Shown: in pieces, positions 1 to 10,629 of the stretch
Position numbering within the stretch: the first letter of the stretch is position 1
Layout: the number at the start of each line of letters is the position of its first letter
Origin: an uncultured Pelagibacteraceae bacterium
GTDB taxonomy: Bacteria > Pseudomonadota > Alphaproteobacteria > Pelagibacterales > Pelagibacteraceae
Length of the DNA: 37,599 nucleotides
Assembly (NCBI GenBank): GCA_902581775.1
Contig: CACHPJ010000009.1
Coordinates: forward strand, 1 to 37,599
Reading direction: 5' to 3'
Notes under the pieces: model-generated
Database searches by the model: none
What the model saw: only the letters and a program-made list of their open reading frames with translations
What the model was told of the DNA's origin: nothing
Made by a program: the position numbers and the translations under genes

Positions 1-2046
<2,046 letters not shown>

Positions 2047-2070
2047 ACTTTGTATATACAGCTTTTTTAT

Positions 2071-2098
2071 ATTTTAACAAATTCAATAAATGCGACAA
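2071..2098 (-). promoter_or_regulatory. Possible promoter for coxB-coxA
   Basis: On the minus strand TTGTCG (2098-2093, 4 of 6 to the -35 consensus) is followed after 16 bases by TAAAAT (2076-2071, 5 of 6 to the -10 consensus). Transcription would begin about 18 bases before the coxB ATG. AT-rich DNA makes such matches common, so this is tentative; read-through from rsmE is the alternative. Confidence 0.3.
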
Positions 2099-2812
2099 TT
2101 AATGATTATTCGATATAAAATTGACTAATGAAATAGCGGTTATTACGGCAGTGTCTGATCGTAAAATATTTTTAGATAATGAAAAGGAAACTACGTTAGG
2201 TTTAGACAAAATAATTCCAGCCTCTTTGGGTGAAAAATCACCCTCGGGACCAATTAAAATACAAAAAGTTTTATTTTTGCTTAAGTCAGATGATTTTAAA
2301 ATATTTTTTGAATTAATATTTGCAAATAATAGTTGTTTTTTTTCATCGAAGCTTTGAATAAAATTTTCGAGTTTCACTATCTTTTCGATAGATGGTGGTA
2401 ACATTTGATTTGATTGTTCAGTTGCTTCAATTACAATTTTATTTGCCCTTTGATAATTTAAATCTTTTATCTCCGTTCTTTCAGATACAATTGGAAAAAT
2501 TTTATTTACACCTAATTCAGTTGCTTTTTGCAAAATTAATTCTAACGAATTTTTTTTCACCAAACATATTCCTAGTTCTATGTTATTTTTTTCTATTGGT
2601 TCTTTTACTTTTTTTAAAAATTTTACTTCTACCCGCTCTTTATTTAAAAAGATAATTTCACTTAACCACTCTCCATCTTTATTAAAAAAACTAATATTAG
2701 ATCCTCTTTTTAATCTCATCACATTTGTAATATAATGAGTATGTTCTTTGGATAATAAAGAAGACGAATTTTCAACTATACTATTTTGGTGATATAATCT
2801 AATAATACTCAT
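2099..2812 (-). CDS. rsmE: 16S rRNA (uracil-1498-N3)-methyltransferase
   Basis: Methylates U1498 of 16S rRNA in the small subunit using S-adenosylmethionine. 237 aa, normal for RsmE. N-terminal PUA-like region (about 1-70) and a C-terminal SPOUT/trefoil-knot domain, recognised by ILIGPEGDFSPKEAG followed by FSLSKNILRSDTAVITAI, the conserved knot motifs that bind the cofactor. The more usual GPEGG(F/L) reads GPEGDF here. Starts 54 bases from the divergently transcribed CDGSH gene and precedes coxB on the same strand, 52 bases away. Identification rests on the two C-terminal motifs plus overall length and order. Confidence 0.93.
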   Translation of the reverse strand: MSIIRLYHQNSIVENSSSLLSKEHTHYITNVMRLKRGSNISFFNKDGEWLSEIIFLNKERVEVKFLKKVKEPIEKNNIELGICLVKKNSLELILQKATELGVNKIFPIVSERTEIKDLNYQRANKIVIEATEQSNQMLPPSIEKIVKLENFIQSFDEKKQLLFANINSKNILKSSDLSKNKTFCILIGPEGDFSPKEAGIILSKPNVVSFSLSKNILRSDTAVITAISLVNFISNNH

Positions 2813-2866
2813 TAGTTTATTTATATACTATTATAAAATTAGATTAATTAATAAAAGGAATTTAAT

Positions 2867-3103
2867 ATGAAAAAAGGAAAAAGAGCAGGTAATAACCCAA
2901 TTGGAGTTGATGTAGTTGAAGGTAAGTCTTATTTTTGGTGTACTTGTGGTAATAGTAAAAAACAACCATTTTGTGATGGTTCACATAAAGATACGGATTT
3001 TAGTTCATTAGTCTTTAAAGCTGATCAATCCAAAAAAATATTTTTCTGCATTTGCAAACAAACTAATGATCCACCTTATTGTGATGGATCACATAACAAA
3101 TAG
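2867..3103 (+). CDS. Double CDGSH-type iron-sulfur protein
   Basis: Small soluble protein (78 aa) of the CDGSH/mitoNEET superfamily, expected to bind two redox-active [2Fe-2S] clusters, each by three Cys and one His. First motif: C25, C27, C36, H40 (FWCTCGNS ... FCDGSH). Second: C61, C63, C72, H76 (FFCICKQT ... YCDGSH). No membrane anchor, so it is the bacterial soluble two-repeat form rather than the anchored mitochondrial type. A purine-rich Shine-Dalgarno (aaagga) precedes the ATG. It heads a co-directional run with DoxX 11 bases downstream. Its partner and physiological role are not known from sequence; electron transfer or Fe-S handling is the inference. Confidence 0.9.
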   Translation: MKKGKRAGNNPIGVDVVEGKSYFWCTCGNSKKQPFCDGSHKDTDFSSLVFKADQSKKIFFCICKQTNDPPYCDGSHNK

Positions 3104-3114
3104 GAGTAATTAAA

Positions 3115-3516
3115 ATGAAAAAACTAGATGAAATAATTAACAGCACTTTGGATAAAATAAATTTTTTAGCACCATGGTTGATTAGATTGGGGTTAGGAGT
3201 TGCCTTTTCAATACATGGTTACGGTAAGTTTCCTTTGCCTCCAGAGGGTCTGTCAGATTTTCTAGGTCCAGGTCTTGCATCGTTTGTGGCAATCTCAGAA
3301 TTAGGAGCGGGAATTGTTCTTATTATTGGAGGCTTTATTAAAAAACCTTTGGGTAATTTAGTTACAAGGTTTGCTGGAATGACAATTGTAATAATAATGA
3401 TAAATGTTTTTTCAATTGCTCATAGAGATTGGTTCATAACAACCAAATTATTTACAAGTGAACAAATATTTCTTTTTTTAATTGGATTATACTTTTTAAT
3501 AAAAGGAAATCGATAA
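3115..3516 (+). CDS. DoxX family membrane protein
   Basis: 133-aa integral membrane protein with about four hydrophobic segments (roughly residues 16-36, 51-75, 82-102 and 112-130). The family pattern LAPWLIRLGLGVAFSIHGYGKF with a following conserved Pro/Gly-rich loop and LGAGIVLIIGGF fits DoxX. Members are linked to redox or thiol stress in several bacteria, but no biochemical function can be read from this sequence. A good Shine-Dalgarno (taggag) precedes the ATG. Second gene in the run that starts with the CDGSH protein; next gene begins 10 bases after the stop. Confidence 0.82.
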   Translation: MKKLDEIINSTLDKINFLAPWLIRLGLGVAFSIHGYGKFPLPPEGLSDFLGPGLASFVAISELGAGIVLIIGGFIKKPLGNLVTRFAGMTIVIIMINVFSIAHRDWFITTKLFTSEQIFLFLIGLYFLIKGNR

Positions 3517-3526
3517 ACTATTTAAA

Positions 3527-4189
3527 ATGAAAAGCACAAAAGCTTTTGTATTTGATGCATATGGCACTTTATTTGATGTAAATTCTGCTGCTGAAAAATG
3601 CAAAGATAAAATTGGGTTAAAGTGGGAAGAATTTGCAAATTTTTGGCGAATAACTCAGCTTGAGTACACGTGGCTAAGAAGTCTTATGAAGAGACATAAA
3701 GATTTTTGGAAAATCACTGAAGATAGCTTGGAAAAATCTATGCAAGTCTTCAAAATAGATCCGAAAATGAAAGGTGAACTTTTAAATCTCTATAAAATTT
3801 TATCAACCTATCCTGAAGCAAAAAATGTTTTAAGTAATTTAAAAAAAAAGGGCTTTAAACTTGCAATACTTTCAAATGGCACGCCAGACCTTTTGAATGA
3901 ATTAGTAAAAAGTAATAATTTAGTTGGTATTTTCGATGACTTATTTTCAATTGAAGAAGTTAAAATTTATAAACCTGATTCTAGAGTTTATGAATTACCG
4001 GTAAAAAAATATAATATCAAGCCTGATGATGTAACGTTTTTAAGTGCAAATACTTGGGATGTTTCCGGTGGTGGTAATTATGGCTATCAAGCTGTTTGGG
4101 TAAATAGAAATCATGCTACTTTTGATTACTTAGATTTTAAGCCTAAATATGAAGTAAACAATTTAACGCAGTTACTAAAATTAATTTAA
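3527..4189 (+). CDS. L-2-haloacid dehalogenase (HAD type II)
   Basis: Hydrolyses L-2-haloalkanoic acids to D-2-hydroxy acids through an aspartyl-ester intermediate. 220 aa, the usual length. The known catalytic set of this subfamily can be placed: nucleophile D10 and T14 in FDAYGTLFD, R40 in WRITQLEYTW, S115 and N116 in LSNG, K148 and Y154 in KIYKPDSRVYE, and S172, N174, D177 in SANTWD. These line up with the classical L-DEX enzyme residues at a nearly constant offset, which favours true dehalogenase over a generic HAD phosphatase. No Shine-Dalgarno is obvious. Sits between doxX and pirin genes in the same direction. Natural substrate unproven. Confidence 0.88.
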   Translation: MKSTKAFVFDAYGTLFDVNSAAEKCKDKIGLKWEEFANFWRITQLEYTWLRSLMKRHKDFWKITEDSLEKSMQVFKIDPKMKGELLNLYKILSTYPEAKNVLSNLKKKGFKLAILSNGTPDLLNELVKSNNLVGIFDDLFSIEEVKIYKPDSRVYELPVKKYNIKPDDVTFLSANTWDVSGGGNYGYQAVWVNRNHATFDYLDFKPKYEVNNLTQLLKLI

Positions 4190-4204
4190 AAGTTAATATT
4201 AGAA

Positions 4205-5047
4205 ATGAAACAAATAGAAGTAAAAAAAATTGTTAAAGCCATAAATGCATCTGATGGAGCTGGGGTCAAACTAAAAAGAAGTATTGGAACACCGGAAGCT
4301 GATTATATTGATCCATTTTTAATGCTTGATGAATTTGGTTCTGATAATAAAGATGATTATGTTGCCGGATTTCCTCCCCATCCTCATAGAGGTATTGAAA
4401 CAGTAACTTATATGTTGAATGGTCAATTTGAGCATGAAGATAGTACCGGATCAAAAGGTAAAATGGAACCGGGCGATGTTCAGTGGATGAAAACTGGCAG
4501 AGGCATAATACACTCTGAGATGCCAGCTATGACAGGAGGTAAATTGTTGGGTTTTCAGCTTTGGATTAACATGCCAGCAAAATTAAAAAAAAATAAACCT
4601 GAATATCTATACATAAAAAGTGCTGAGCTTGGTGTTCATAAAGATAGTGAAAAGACAATAAAGATAATAGCCGGTAAGTTTGAAAAAACTGAAGGTCCTC
4701 AATCAAACCATAACGTCGAACCAATATATTTTCATATTGATTTGAATGAAGGCAAAGAATTCAAATTTGAAGTACCTGGGGGACATAATTCTTTTATTTA
4801 TATTCTTAAAGGAGAGTTAAAAATTGGTGAAAAAGAACACGATAAAACAACTAACTCTGATTTAATCTTACTTGAGAGGGGAAATAAAGTTTGTGTAAAA
4901 GCAAATAAAAAGACAGAATTTCTTTTTATCTCAGGAAAACCTATAGGGGAACCAATAGCAAGAGGCGGTCCATTTGTAATGAATACAAAGGCAGAAATAC
5001 TAGAAGCAATTCAAGATTATAATAACGGAACATTTGCTAAATATTAA
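4205..5047 (+). CDS. Pirin family protein
   Basis: Cupin-fold protein of 280 aa. The N-terminal cupin carries the metal-binding set found in pirins: H59 and H61 in FPPHPHRGIETVTYML, H103 and E105 in GRGIIHSEMP. The C-terminal cupin (from about residue 170) is degenerate, as usual. Some bacterial pirins oxidise quercetin or modulate central metabolic enzymes; which applies here cannot be told. Fourth gene in the CDGSH-DoxX-dehalogenase run, 15 bases after the dehalogenase stop. Family call secure, function open. Confidence 0.92.
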   Translation: MKQIEVKKIVKAINASDGAGVKLKRSIGTPEADYIDPFLMLDEFGSDNKDDYVAGFPPHPHRGIETVTYMLNGQFEHEDSTGSKGKMEPGDVQWMKTGRGIIHSEMPAMTGGKLLGFQLWINMPAKLKKNKPEYLYIKSAELGVHKDSEKTIKIIAGKFEKTEGPQSNHNVEPIYFHIDLNEGKEFKFEVPGGHNSFIYILKGELKIGEKEHDKTTNSDLILLERGNKVCVKANKKTEFLFISGKPIGEPIARGGPFVMNTKAEILEAIQDYNNGTFAKY

Positions 5048-5072
5048 AAGTTCAAGTACGTTCTCATAAAAA

Positions 5073-6047
5073 ATGCCAAAATCTATAATTATAAAAAAAA
5101 ATGGTGGTCCGGAAGTTTTTGAGCTTGAAGAGGTTCAAGTTGGAACTCCGAAATCAAATGAAATTAAAGTTACAAATCATGCAATAGGATTAAATTATAT
5201 TGATACTTATCATAGATCTGGTTTATATCCTCTTCCATTGCCTAGTGGTATTGGTTTAGAAGCTGCTGGGAAAGTTGAGGAAGTTGGTTCAGATGTCAAA
5301 GACTTTAATATAGGAGATAACATAGCTTATGCCTCTATGCCTATTGGAGCTTATTCACAGCAAAGAATTATTCCTGCTAAAGTAGCAGTCAAAGTTCCTG
5401 AAGGTATTTCTCATAAATTAGCTGCAACTTTAATGACTAAAGGACTAACTACGAATTACTTAATTTGTAAAACTTATGTTTTAAAAGCTGGGGATACAGT
5501 ATTATTTCATGCTGCGGCTGGAGGGGTTGGACAAATATTTGCACAGTGGGCTAATAGTATTGGGGCAAAAGTAATCGGGACCGTAGGTTCAGATGAAAAA
5601 ATTAAAATTGCTAAAGAAAATGGTTATTTCCATGTCATTAATTATACAAAGGATGATTTTGCGAAAGAAGTTATGAAAATTACTAATAATGAAGGAGTGC
5701 CTGCAGTTTTTGATGGTGTTGGCAAAGAAACTTTTCAAGGTTCTATTTCATGTCTTAAACCTAGAGGAATGATGGTAAGTTTCGGAAACGCATCAGGACC
5801 TCTCAATCCGGTAAATGTATCTAAAGATATCCAGTCAAAAAGTCTTTACTTAACCCGCCCAACTATTGCTCACTATTTTACTAATAGAGAAGAATTACAA
5901 GCTGGAGCAGATGCTATTTTTGAGAAAATAAAATTCGGCAAAATTAAAATAAAAATTTCTAAAGAGTATAAACTTTCAGATGCGAAGCAAGCTCACGAAG
6001 ATTTAGAATCAAGGAAACTAACCGGTCCTGCTATCCTTATTCCTTGA
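5073..6047 (+). CDS. qor: NADPH:quinone oxidoreductase, zinc-free MDR family
   Basis: 324-aa medium-chain dehydrogenase/reductase of the zeta-crystallin/Qor type, which reduces quinones or enones with NADPH in the cytoplasm. N-terminal GroES-like catalytic domain with LNYIDTYHRSGLYPLPLPS, then a Rossmann domain with HAAAGGVGQIFAQWA at about 149-163 for the dinucleotide. The catalytic zinc ligands of alcohol dehydrogenases are absent, as expected for this subgroup. Follows pirin by 25 bases and overlaps the next gene (TGATG). The neighbourhood suggests handling of reactive quinones or other electrophiles, which is inference. Confidence 0.92.
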   Translation: MPKSIIIKKNGGPEVFELEEVQVGTPKSNEIKVTNHAIGLNYIDTYHRSGLYPLPLPSGIGLEAAGKVEEVGSDVKDFNIGDNIAYASMPIGAYSQQRIIPAKVAVKVPEGISHKLAATLMTKGLTTNYLICKTYVLKAGDTVLFHAAAGGVGQIFAQWANSIGAKVIGTVGSDEKIKIAKENGYFHVINYTKDDFAKEVMKITNNEGVPAVFDGVGKETFQGSISCLKPRGMMVSFGNASGPLNPVNVSKDIQSKSLYLTRPTIAHYFTNREELQAGADAIFEKIKFGKIKIKISKEYKLSDAKQAHEDLESRKLTGPAILIP

Positions 6048-6313
6048 TGGATAAAAAAATTATATCTCCATGTATAAGTATATGTAAAACAGATCCAGTT
6101 ACAGGCTATTGTTATGGGTGTGCGAGGACTGATCAAGAAAAAACAATTTGGAAAAATGAAAAAACAAAAAATGAGTGGAAAAAACGAAATTTAGAAAACA
6201 TTTTAAAAAGAATGAAAGGCTGGCAGTTAGATACATTTAAAGAGTCTTACAATTATAAGATTAAACAAGGAATATCTTTATTTAAAAAAAAGAATTTAGA
6301 AAAAGTGGATTAA
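6047..6313 (+). CDS. DUF1289 family cysteine-rich protein
   Basis: 88-aa protein starting with the family's N-terminal Cys pattern ISPCISICKTDPVTGYCYGC (C-x3-C-x8-C-x2-C), probably a small metal-binding knuckle, followed by a charged helical tail. I chose ATG 6047, which overlaps the qor stop as TGATG, instead of the in-frame TTG at 6044. In other proteobacteria DUF1289 proteins accompany Fe-S or oxidoreductase genes; no function is established. Its stop overlaps the 3' end of the convergent DUF2721 gene by 4 bases. Confidence 0.85.
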   Translation: MDKKIISPCISICKTDPVTGYCYGCARTDQEKTIWKNEKTKNEWKKRNLENILKRMKGWQLDTFKESYNYKIKQGISLFKKKNLEKVD

Positions 6314-6720
6314 AAATCTTTTTTCATTGATTCCATATCACTAAGATGGAATTTTAAGGCTTGATTTGAAAGTCTAATTTCTTGTAAAAATAAAAAAATT
6401 GAAATAATCATGCATACACAACATGATGCAAAACTTAATCTTGCATAAAAAGTATAAGATAAATAAAGTAATAAAACTGTAAGCATATTAAAAAGAAATC
6501 CGAAAGCAGCAAACCCCATTACATACTTCAGGTAGTTGGTTCTTTTATTTAATACATGTAGTTGGTTTTCCCACTCAGGTGGAACTCTTTTTTCAAAAGT
6601 GTACTGGTCATGGATCTGCCTAATTAGGGCACTTAGAGTATGAAAACGATTGCTGTACATCGTCATCATTAACGGAATAGCGGGAAACATTAAAGCTGCT
6701 ACTGTATAATCAATATCCAT
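6310..6720 (-). CDS. DUF2721 family membrane protein
   Basis: 136-aa predicted membrane protein. An N-terminal hydrophobic stretch (about 6-22), then a polar segment with NRFHTLSALIRQIHDQY typical of DUF2721, and two closely spaced membrane helices (about 66-90 and 93-114), ending in a charged cytosolic-like tail. No catalytic residues recognised and function unknown. It stands alone on the minus strand between the DUF1289 gene (convergent, stops overlap by 4 bases) and ubiA (divergent, 56 bases). Confidence 0.72.
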   Translation of the reverse strand: MDIDYTVAALMFPAIPLMMTMYSNRFHTLSALIRQIHDQYTFEKRVPPEWENQLHVLNKRTNYLKYVMGFAAFGFLFNMLTVLLLYLSYTFYARLSFASCCVCMIISIFLFLQEIRLSNQALKFHLSDMESMKKDF

Positions 6721-6776
6721 ATCGAATCAAATTGATTATGTATTTACTGTTTGATATTTACAAGTAGAAATTCAAA

Positions 6777-7637
6777 ATGAATCACATAAAAATTTTTATT
6801 GAACTTACAAGATTAAATAAACCAATTGGGTTTATGTTGTTATTTTGGCCTTGCAGTTGGGGTTTAGCTTTAGCGTATGTATTAAATAGAGACCTAAATA
6901 CGTTTTTTTATTTTTTATTACTTTTTTTTCTTGGATCAATTTTAATGAGAAGCGCAGGTTGTATTATAAATGATGTTGTAGATAGAAATATTGATAAAAA
7001 AGTTCAAAGAACTAAAAATCGACCTTTGGCTTCGGGAAGAATAACTGTTTTAAAATCTTTACTTTATTCTTTGCTCTTATGTATTTTCGCTTTTTTAATT
7101 TTAATTCAGTTTAATATGATTACTATAGTTCTAGGTTTTATCTCTATGTTTTTAGCTTTTAGCTATCCTTTTATGAAGAGAATTACTTTTTGGCCCCAAT
7201 TTTTTCTTGGATTAACTTTTAATTGGGGGATTATTATGGCTTGGACATCAATGATAAATGGTGTTTCATTTGATATATTCTTACTTTATTTTGCAGCCAT
7301 ATTTTGGACATTGGGTTATGACACAATTTACGGATTGCAAGACATTGTAGATGATGAAATTATTGGCATGAAATCCACTTCGATTAAATTTAAAAACTCC
7401 CCTAAATTGTTCGTTGGTTTTTGTTATAGTTTAAGTTTAATTTTAATGTTTTTATTATTCAAAGAATTTTTTGGTTCAAATTTTTTTAGCTTAATCTTCT
7501 TACTTTTTATAATTACCTTATTTTATCAAATATTTATTTTTAATTTGAATATTCCAAAAAGTTGCTTAAAAGCATTCAGGATAAATAATTTATCTGGTAG
7601 CTTATTATTTTTATCAATAATGTCTCTAGCATACTAA
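6777..7637 (+). CDS. ubiA: 4-hydroxybenzoate polyprenyltransferase
   Basis: Attaches the polyprenyl tail to 4-hydroxybenzoate in ubiquinone synthesis; integral inner-membrane enzyme with about eight to nine helices. 286 aa. Both Asp-rich Mg-diphosphate motifs are intact: N65, D66, D69 and D73 in NDVVDRNIDKKVQRTKNRPL, and D182, D189 and D192 in YDTIYGLQDIVDDEIIG. It opens a five-gene plus-strand run; its stop overlaps the msbA start (TAATG). Placement with lipid A genes is co-transcription of two envelope pathways, not evidence for another substrate. Confidence 0.94.
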   Translation: MNHIKIFIELTRLNKPIGFMLLFWPCSWGLALAYVLNRDLNTFFYFLLLFFLGSILMRSAGCIINDVVDRNIDKKVQRTKNRPLASGRITVLKSLLYSLLLCIFAFLILIQFNMITIVLGFISMFLAFSYPFMKRITFWPQFFLGLTFNWGIIMAWTSMINGVSFDIFLLYFAAIFWTLGYDTIYGLQDIVDDEIIGMKSTSIKFKNSPKLFVGFCYSLSLILMFLLFKEFFGSNFFSLIFLLFIITLFYQIFIFNLNIPKSCLKAFRINNLSGSLLFLSIMSLAY

Positions 7638-9379
7638 TGAAGTTTAATGAATTATACTCAATCGCTAAAAGACTTTATAGAGATTATATTAAAAAATATA
7701 TATTCAGGATTCTTATAGCTTTATTTTTATCGATTTTAGTGGCGGGCAGTACCTCGTCTATAGCTTGGCTTCTTGATCCGGCAATAAAAAAAATATTTAT
7801 TGAACAAGATAAAACTTATGCATTGATTATACCTTTTGCTATTATTTTGTCTTTTGCTACTAAAGGAATTTCACTTTATTTTGCAAGAACAAATGTTATA
7901 AAAATTGGGTATTGGATTTGTGGACAATTGCAAAAACAAATGTCTAATACAATTCTTCTTTCAGATACAGAGACCATAGACAAGAAACACTCTGGTAAAT
8001 TCATTTCAAATTTTTTGTATGATGCAACTTTAGTTCAACAGGCTGTGAGTACAGTAGTTTTAAACATAATGAAGGATAGTCTTACTCTAACAGCGCTATT
8101 AATAGTTATGTTTTATCAAAACTGGAAATTAGCGTTATTTGCAATAATCATGATGCCTCTTGCTGCTTTTGTAGCAAAATCACTTGGTAAAAGAATTGGG
8201 AAAGCATCAACAGAAAGTACTGATCTTTCTGGAAAATTATCTACATTCCTTTCAGAAATATTGAAAGGCTCTAAAATAATAAAAATTTACCAAAGTGAAG
8301 ATATTGAAAAGAAAAGAGCAGAAACCACGATAGATAATCTAAATAATAAATTTATCAAAATTTCTACTATCTTGATTAGGGCCACTCCAATAATGGAGAC
8401 TCTTACTGGAATAATGATTGCGGGATTTATTTATTATTCTGGTATTTTAATATCTAACGGCGAATTAGAAATAAATAATTTTTTTTCTTTTTTAACTGCA
8501 ATGATGTTAGCTTATCAGCCCATAAGATCTCTCGCTACTCTTAATATGACGATCAATCAAGGTGCTGCTGGGGCTAAAAGAGTCTTTAAAGTAATAGATG
8601 AGGAAATAAGTATCAGAAATAAAGATAATGCATATAAACTCAAACTTACGAATTCTGATATCGAATTCAAAAATGTTAATTTTAAATACAGCTCAACAAA
8701 TGATAAAGCGATAAACGATGTAAATTTTAGCATAGAAGGAGGAACTATGGCAGCTTTTGTTGGACATAGTGGAGCTGGAAAAAGCACAATTTTAAATTTA
8801 ATCCCAAGATTTTATGATTGTCAAAAAGGAGATATATTAATTGATAAACAAAATATTTATGATGTCTCTATTGAGTCATTGAGAAAAAGTATTTCTTTGG
8901 TTAGCCAAGACATCATTTTATTTGATGATACTGTGAAATCTAACATTTTATATGCTAACCCACTAGCAAGTGAAAACGACATTATAAGTGCATGCAAGTT
9001 TGCTGCAGCACATGATTTTATTTTAAATCTTCCAGATAAATATGAAACGATTATAGGAGAAAATGGTTTACGATTATCTGGAGGTCAAAAACAACGAATA
9101 TCTATTGCTAGAGCTTTTTTAAAAAACTCTCCTATTATCCTTTTAGATGAAGCAACTTCGGCTTTGGACTCTGAGTCAGAAAACATGGTTCAAGAAGCAG
9201 TTAAAAAATTAACGAAAAATAAAACAACTTTAGTTATTGCGCATAGACTTTCTACAATATTAAACGCTAATAAAATATTTGTAATGAAGAATGGCAAAGT
9301 AATAGACAATGGATCTCATGAAGAATTGATGAGTAAAAGCAAAGAATACAGGTCACTTTATAATAAACAACTAAACTGA
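7637..9379 (+). CDS. msbA: Lipid A export ABC transporter (MsbA type)
   Basis: Half-size ABC exporter (580 aa, permease fused to ATPase) that flips lipid A-core across the inner membrane. Six membrane helices in residues 1 to about 320. Nucleotide-binding domain: Walker A GHSGAGKST near 375-383, signature LSGGQKQR near 480, Walker B PIILLDEATSALD near 500, and switch His in AHRLST near 535. Direct linkage to waaA, lpxK and lpxL supports lipid A as cargo over other exporters of this family. The ATG overlaps the ubiA stop by one base. Confidence 0.9.
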   Translation: MKFNELYSIAKRLYRDYIKKYIFRILIALFLSILVAGSTSSIAWLLDPAIKKIFIEQDKTYALIIPFAIILSFATKGISLYFARTNVIKIGYWICGQLQKQMSNTILLSDTETIDKKHSGKFISNFLYDATLVQQAVSTVVLNIMKDSLTLTALLIVMFYQNWKLALFAIIMMPLAAFVAKSLGKRIGKASTESTDLSGKLSTFLSEILKGSKIIKIYQSEDIEKKRAETTIDNLNNKFIKISTILIRATPIMETLTGIMIAGFIYYSGILISNGELEINNFFSFLTAMMLAYQPIRSLATLNMTINQGAAGAKRVFKVIDEEISIRNKDNAYKLKLTNSDIEFKNVNFKYSSTNDKAINDVNFSIEGGTMAAFVGHSGAGKSTILNLIPRFYDCQKGDILIDKQNIYDVSIESLRKSISLVSQDIILFDDTVKSNILYANPLASENDIISACKFAAAHDFILNLPDKYETIIGENGLRLSGGQKQRISIARAFLKNSPIILLDEATSALDSESENMVQEAVKKLTKNKTTLVIAHRLSTILNANKIFVMKNGKVIDNGSHEELMSKSKEYRSLYNKQLN

Positions 9380-9383
9380 TAAA

Positions 9384-10628
9384 ATGTTTTTTTTTTATAG
9401 AATTCTAACTTCTTTATTTTTTCCCTTTTTAATAGTATATTTTTTTTTAAGAATTTTTTTTAAAAAAGAAACTTTTAATAGTTTTATACAAAAAATTTTT
9501 ATCAATCATAATACAAGAAATTTCTCTAAATTATTTTGGTTTCATGGATCAAGTATTGGAGAAGTAAAAAGTGTTTTTCCTTTAATTAAGTATTATCTAA
9601 AAAAAAAATCTGACTTAAATATTTTAATAACTTCTTCAACATTAAGTTCAAAAAAAATTATTGATATAGAATTTTCTGGTAATAAAAGAGTTATACATAA
9701 ATTTCTTCCCTTAGATACAATTTTTCATAGTAAAAAATTTTTAAAATATTGGAAACCAAAAGCAGTTTTTTTTATTGACTCTGAAATATGGCCTAATTTT
9801 ATTTCAAAAATAAAAAGTAAAAAAATTCCTTTAATTTTACTCAACGGAAGAACTACTGAAAAAACTTTCAAAAGATGGAAAAGTTTTTCAAATTTTCACA
9901 AAAAAATATTCAGTTCTTTTGACCTTTGCATTGCTTCAAGTGAAATTTCTAAACAAAAATTTCTAATATTAGGAATTAAAAATGTGAAATACTTTGGAAA
10001 CCTAAAATTCATATTTGATGAAACAGTCCAAAAAGGAACAGCTGAAAAAAGAGTAAATGATGGAAGAAAGTGTTGGTTGGCAGCTAGTACACATGAAGGG
10101 GAAGAGGAAATGTGTCTTCAGGTTCATGAGTTAATTAAAATTAAATATCCAGATATTCTTACAATTATAATTCCTAGACACATAGACAGGGTAAAAAAAT
10201 TAGAATCTAAACTTAAAAAATTTAATAACAATGTCGAAATTACAGGTGACCATAATTTTATTGATACAAAATCAGAGATACTAATTGTAAATATTTTTGG
10301 TGTACTCCCAAAATTTTATAAAAATTTAGATAATGTATTTATGGGAAAATCAATGATAAAAAAACTTGTTGGCGAAGGTGGACAAAATCCATTAGAAGCT
10401 ATTCAAATGGGCTGCAAAGTTTATCACGGACCATATGTTTACAATTTTAAAGAAATTTATGATTTCTTAAAAAAAAATAATATGTCTAAAGAAATAAATA
10501 ATAGTCAAGATTTGGCTTATGAAATTATCAATAATTTTCAAAATCCTGCAAAGACACCATCAAGTATAGAGTCGATTGGAAAAGATATTCTTAACAAAAC
10601 TTTAAAAGAGTTAGATAGCTTTTTATAG
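9384..10628 (+). CDS. waaA: Kdo transferase
   Basis: Transfers 3-deoxy-D-manno-octulosonate from CMP-Kdo to lipid IVA at the inner membrane (GT30, GT-B fold). 414 aa, close to the E. coli enzyme. One N-terminal membrane anchor (about 5-25), then WFHGSSIGEVKS containing the conserved catalytic Glu, NGRTTEKTFKRW, AASTHEGEEE at the start of the C-terminal domain, and GEGGQNPLEAIQMGC, matching the donor-binding GG(H/Q)NPLE motif. Starts 4 bases after msbA. The Kdo activator KdsB is also in this window (33933-34673). Confidence 0.93.
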   Translation: MFFFYRILTSLFFPFLIVYFFLRIFFKKETFNSFIQKIFINHNTRNFSKLFWFHGSSIGEVKSVFPLIKYYLKKKSDLNILITSSTLSSKKIIDIEFSGNKRVIHKFLPLDTIFHSKKFLKYWKPKAVFFIDSEIWPNFISKIKSKKIPLILLNGRTTEKTFKRWKSFSNFHKKIFSSFDLCIASSEISKQKFLILGIKNVKYFGNLKFIFDETVQKGTAEKRVNDGRKCWLAASTHEGEEEMCLQVHELIKIKYPDILTIIIPRHIDRVKKLESKLKKFNNNVEITGDHNFIDTKSEILIVNIFGVLPKFYKNLDNVFMGKSMIKKLVGEGGQNPLEAIQMGCKVYHGPYVYNFKEIYDFLKKNNMSKEINNSQDLAYEIINNFQNPAKTPSSIESIGKDILNKTLKELDSFL

Positions 10629-10629
10629 T

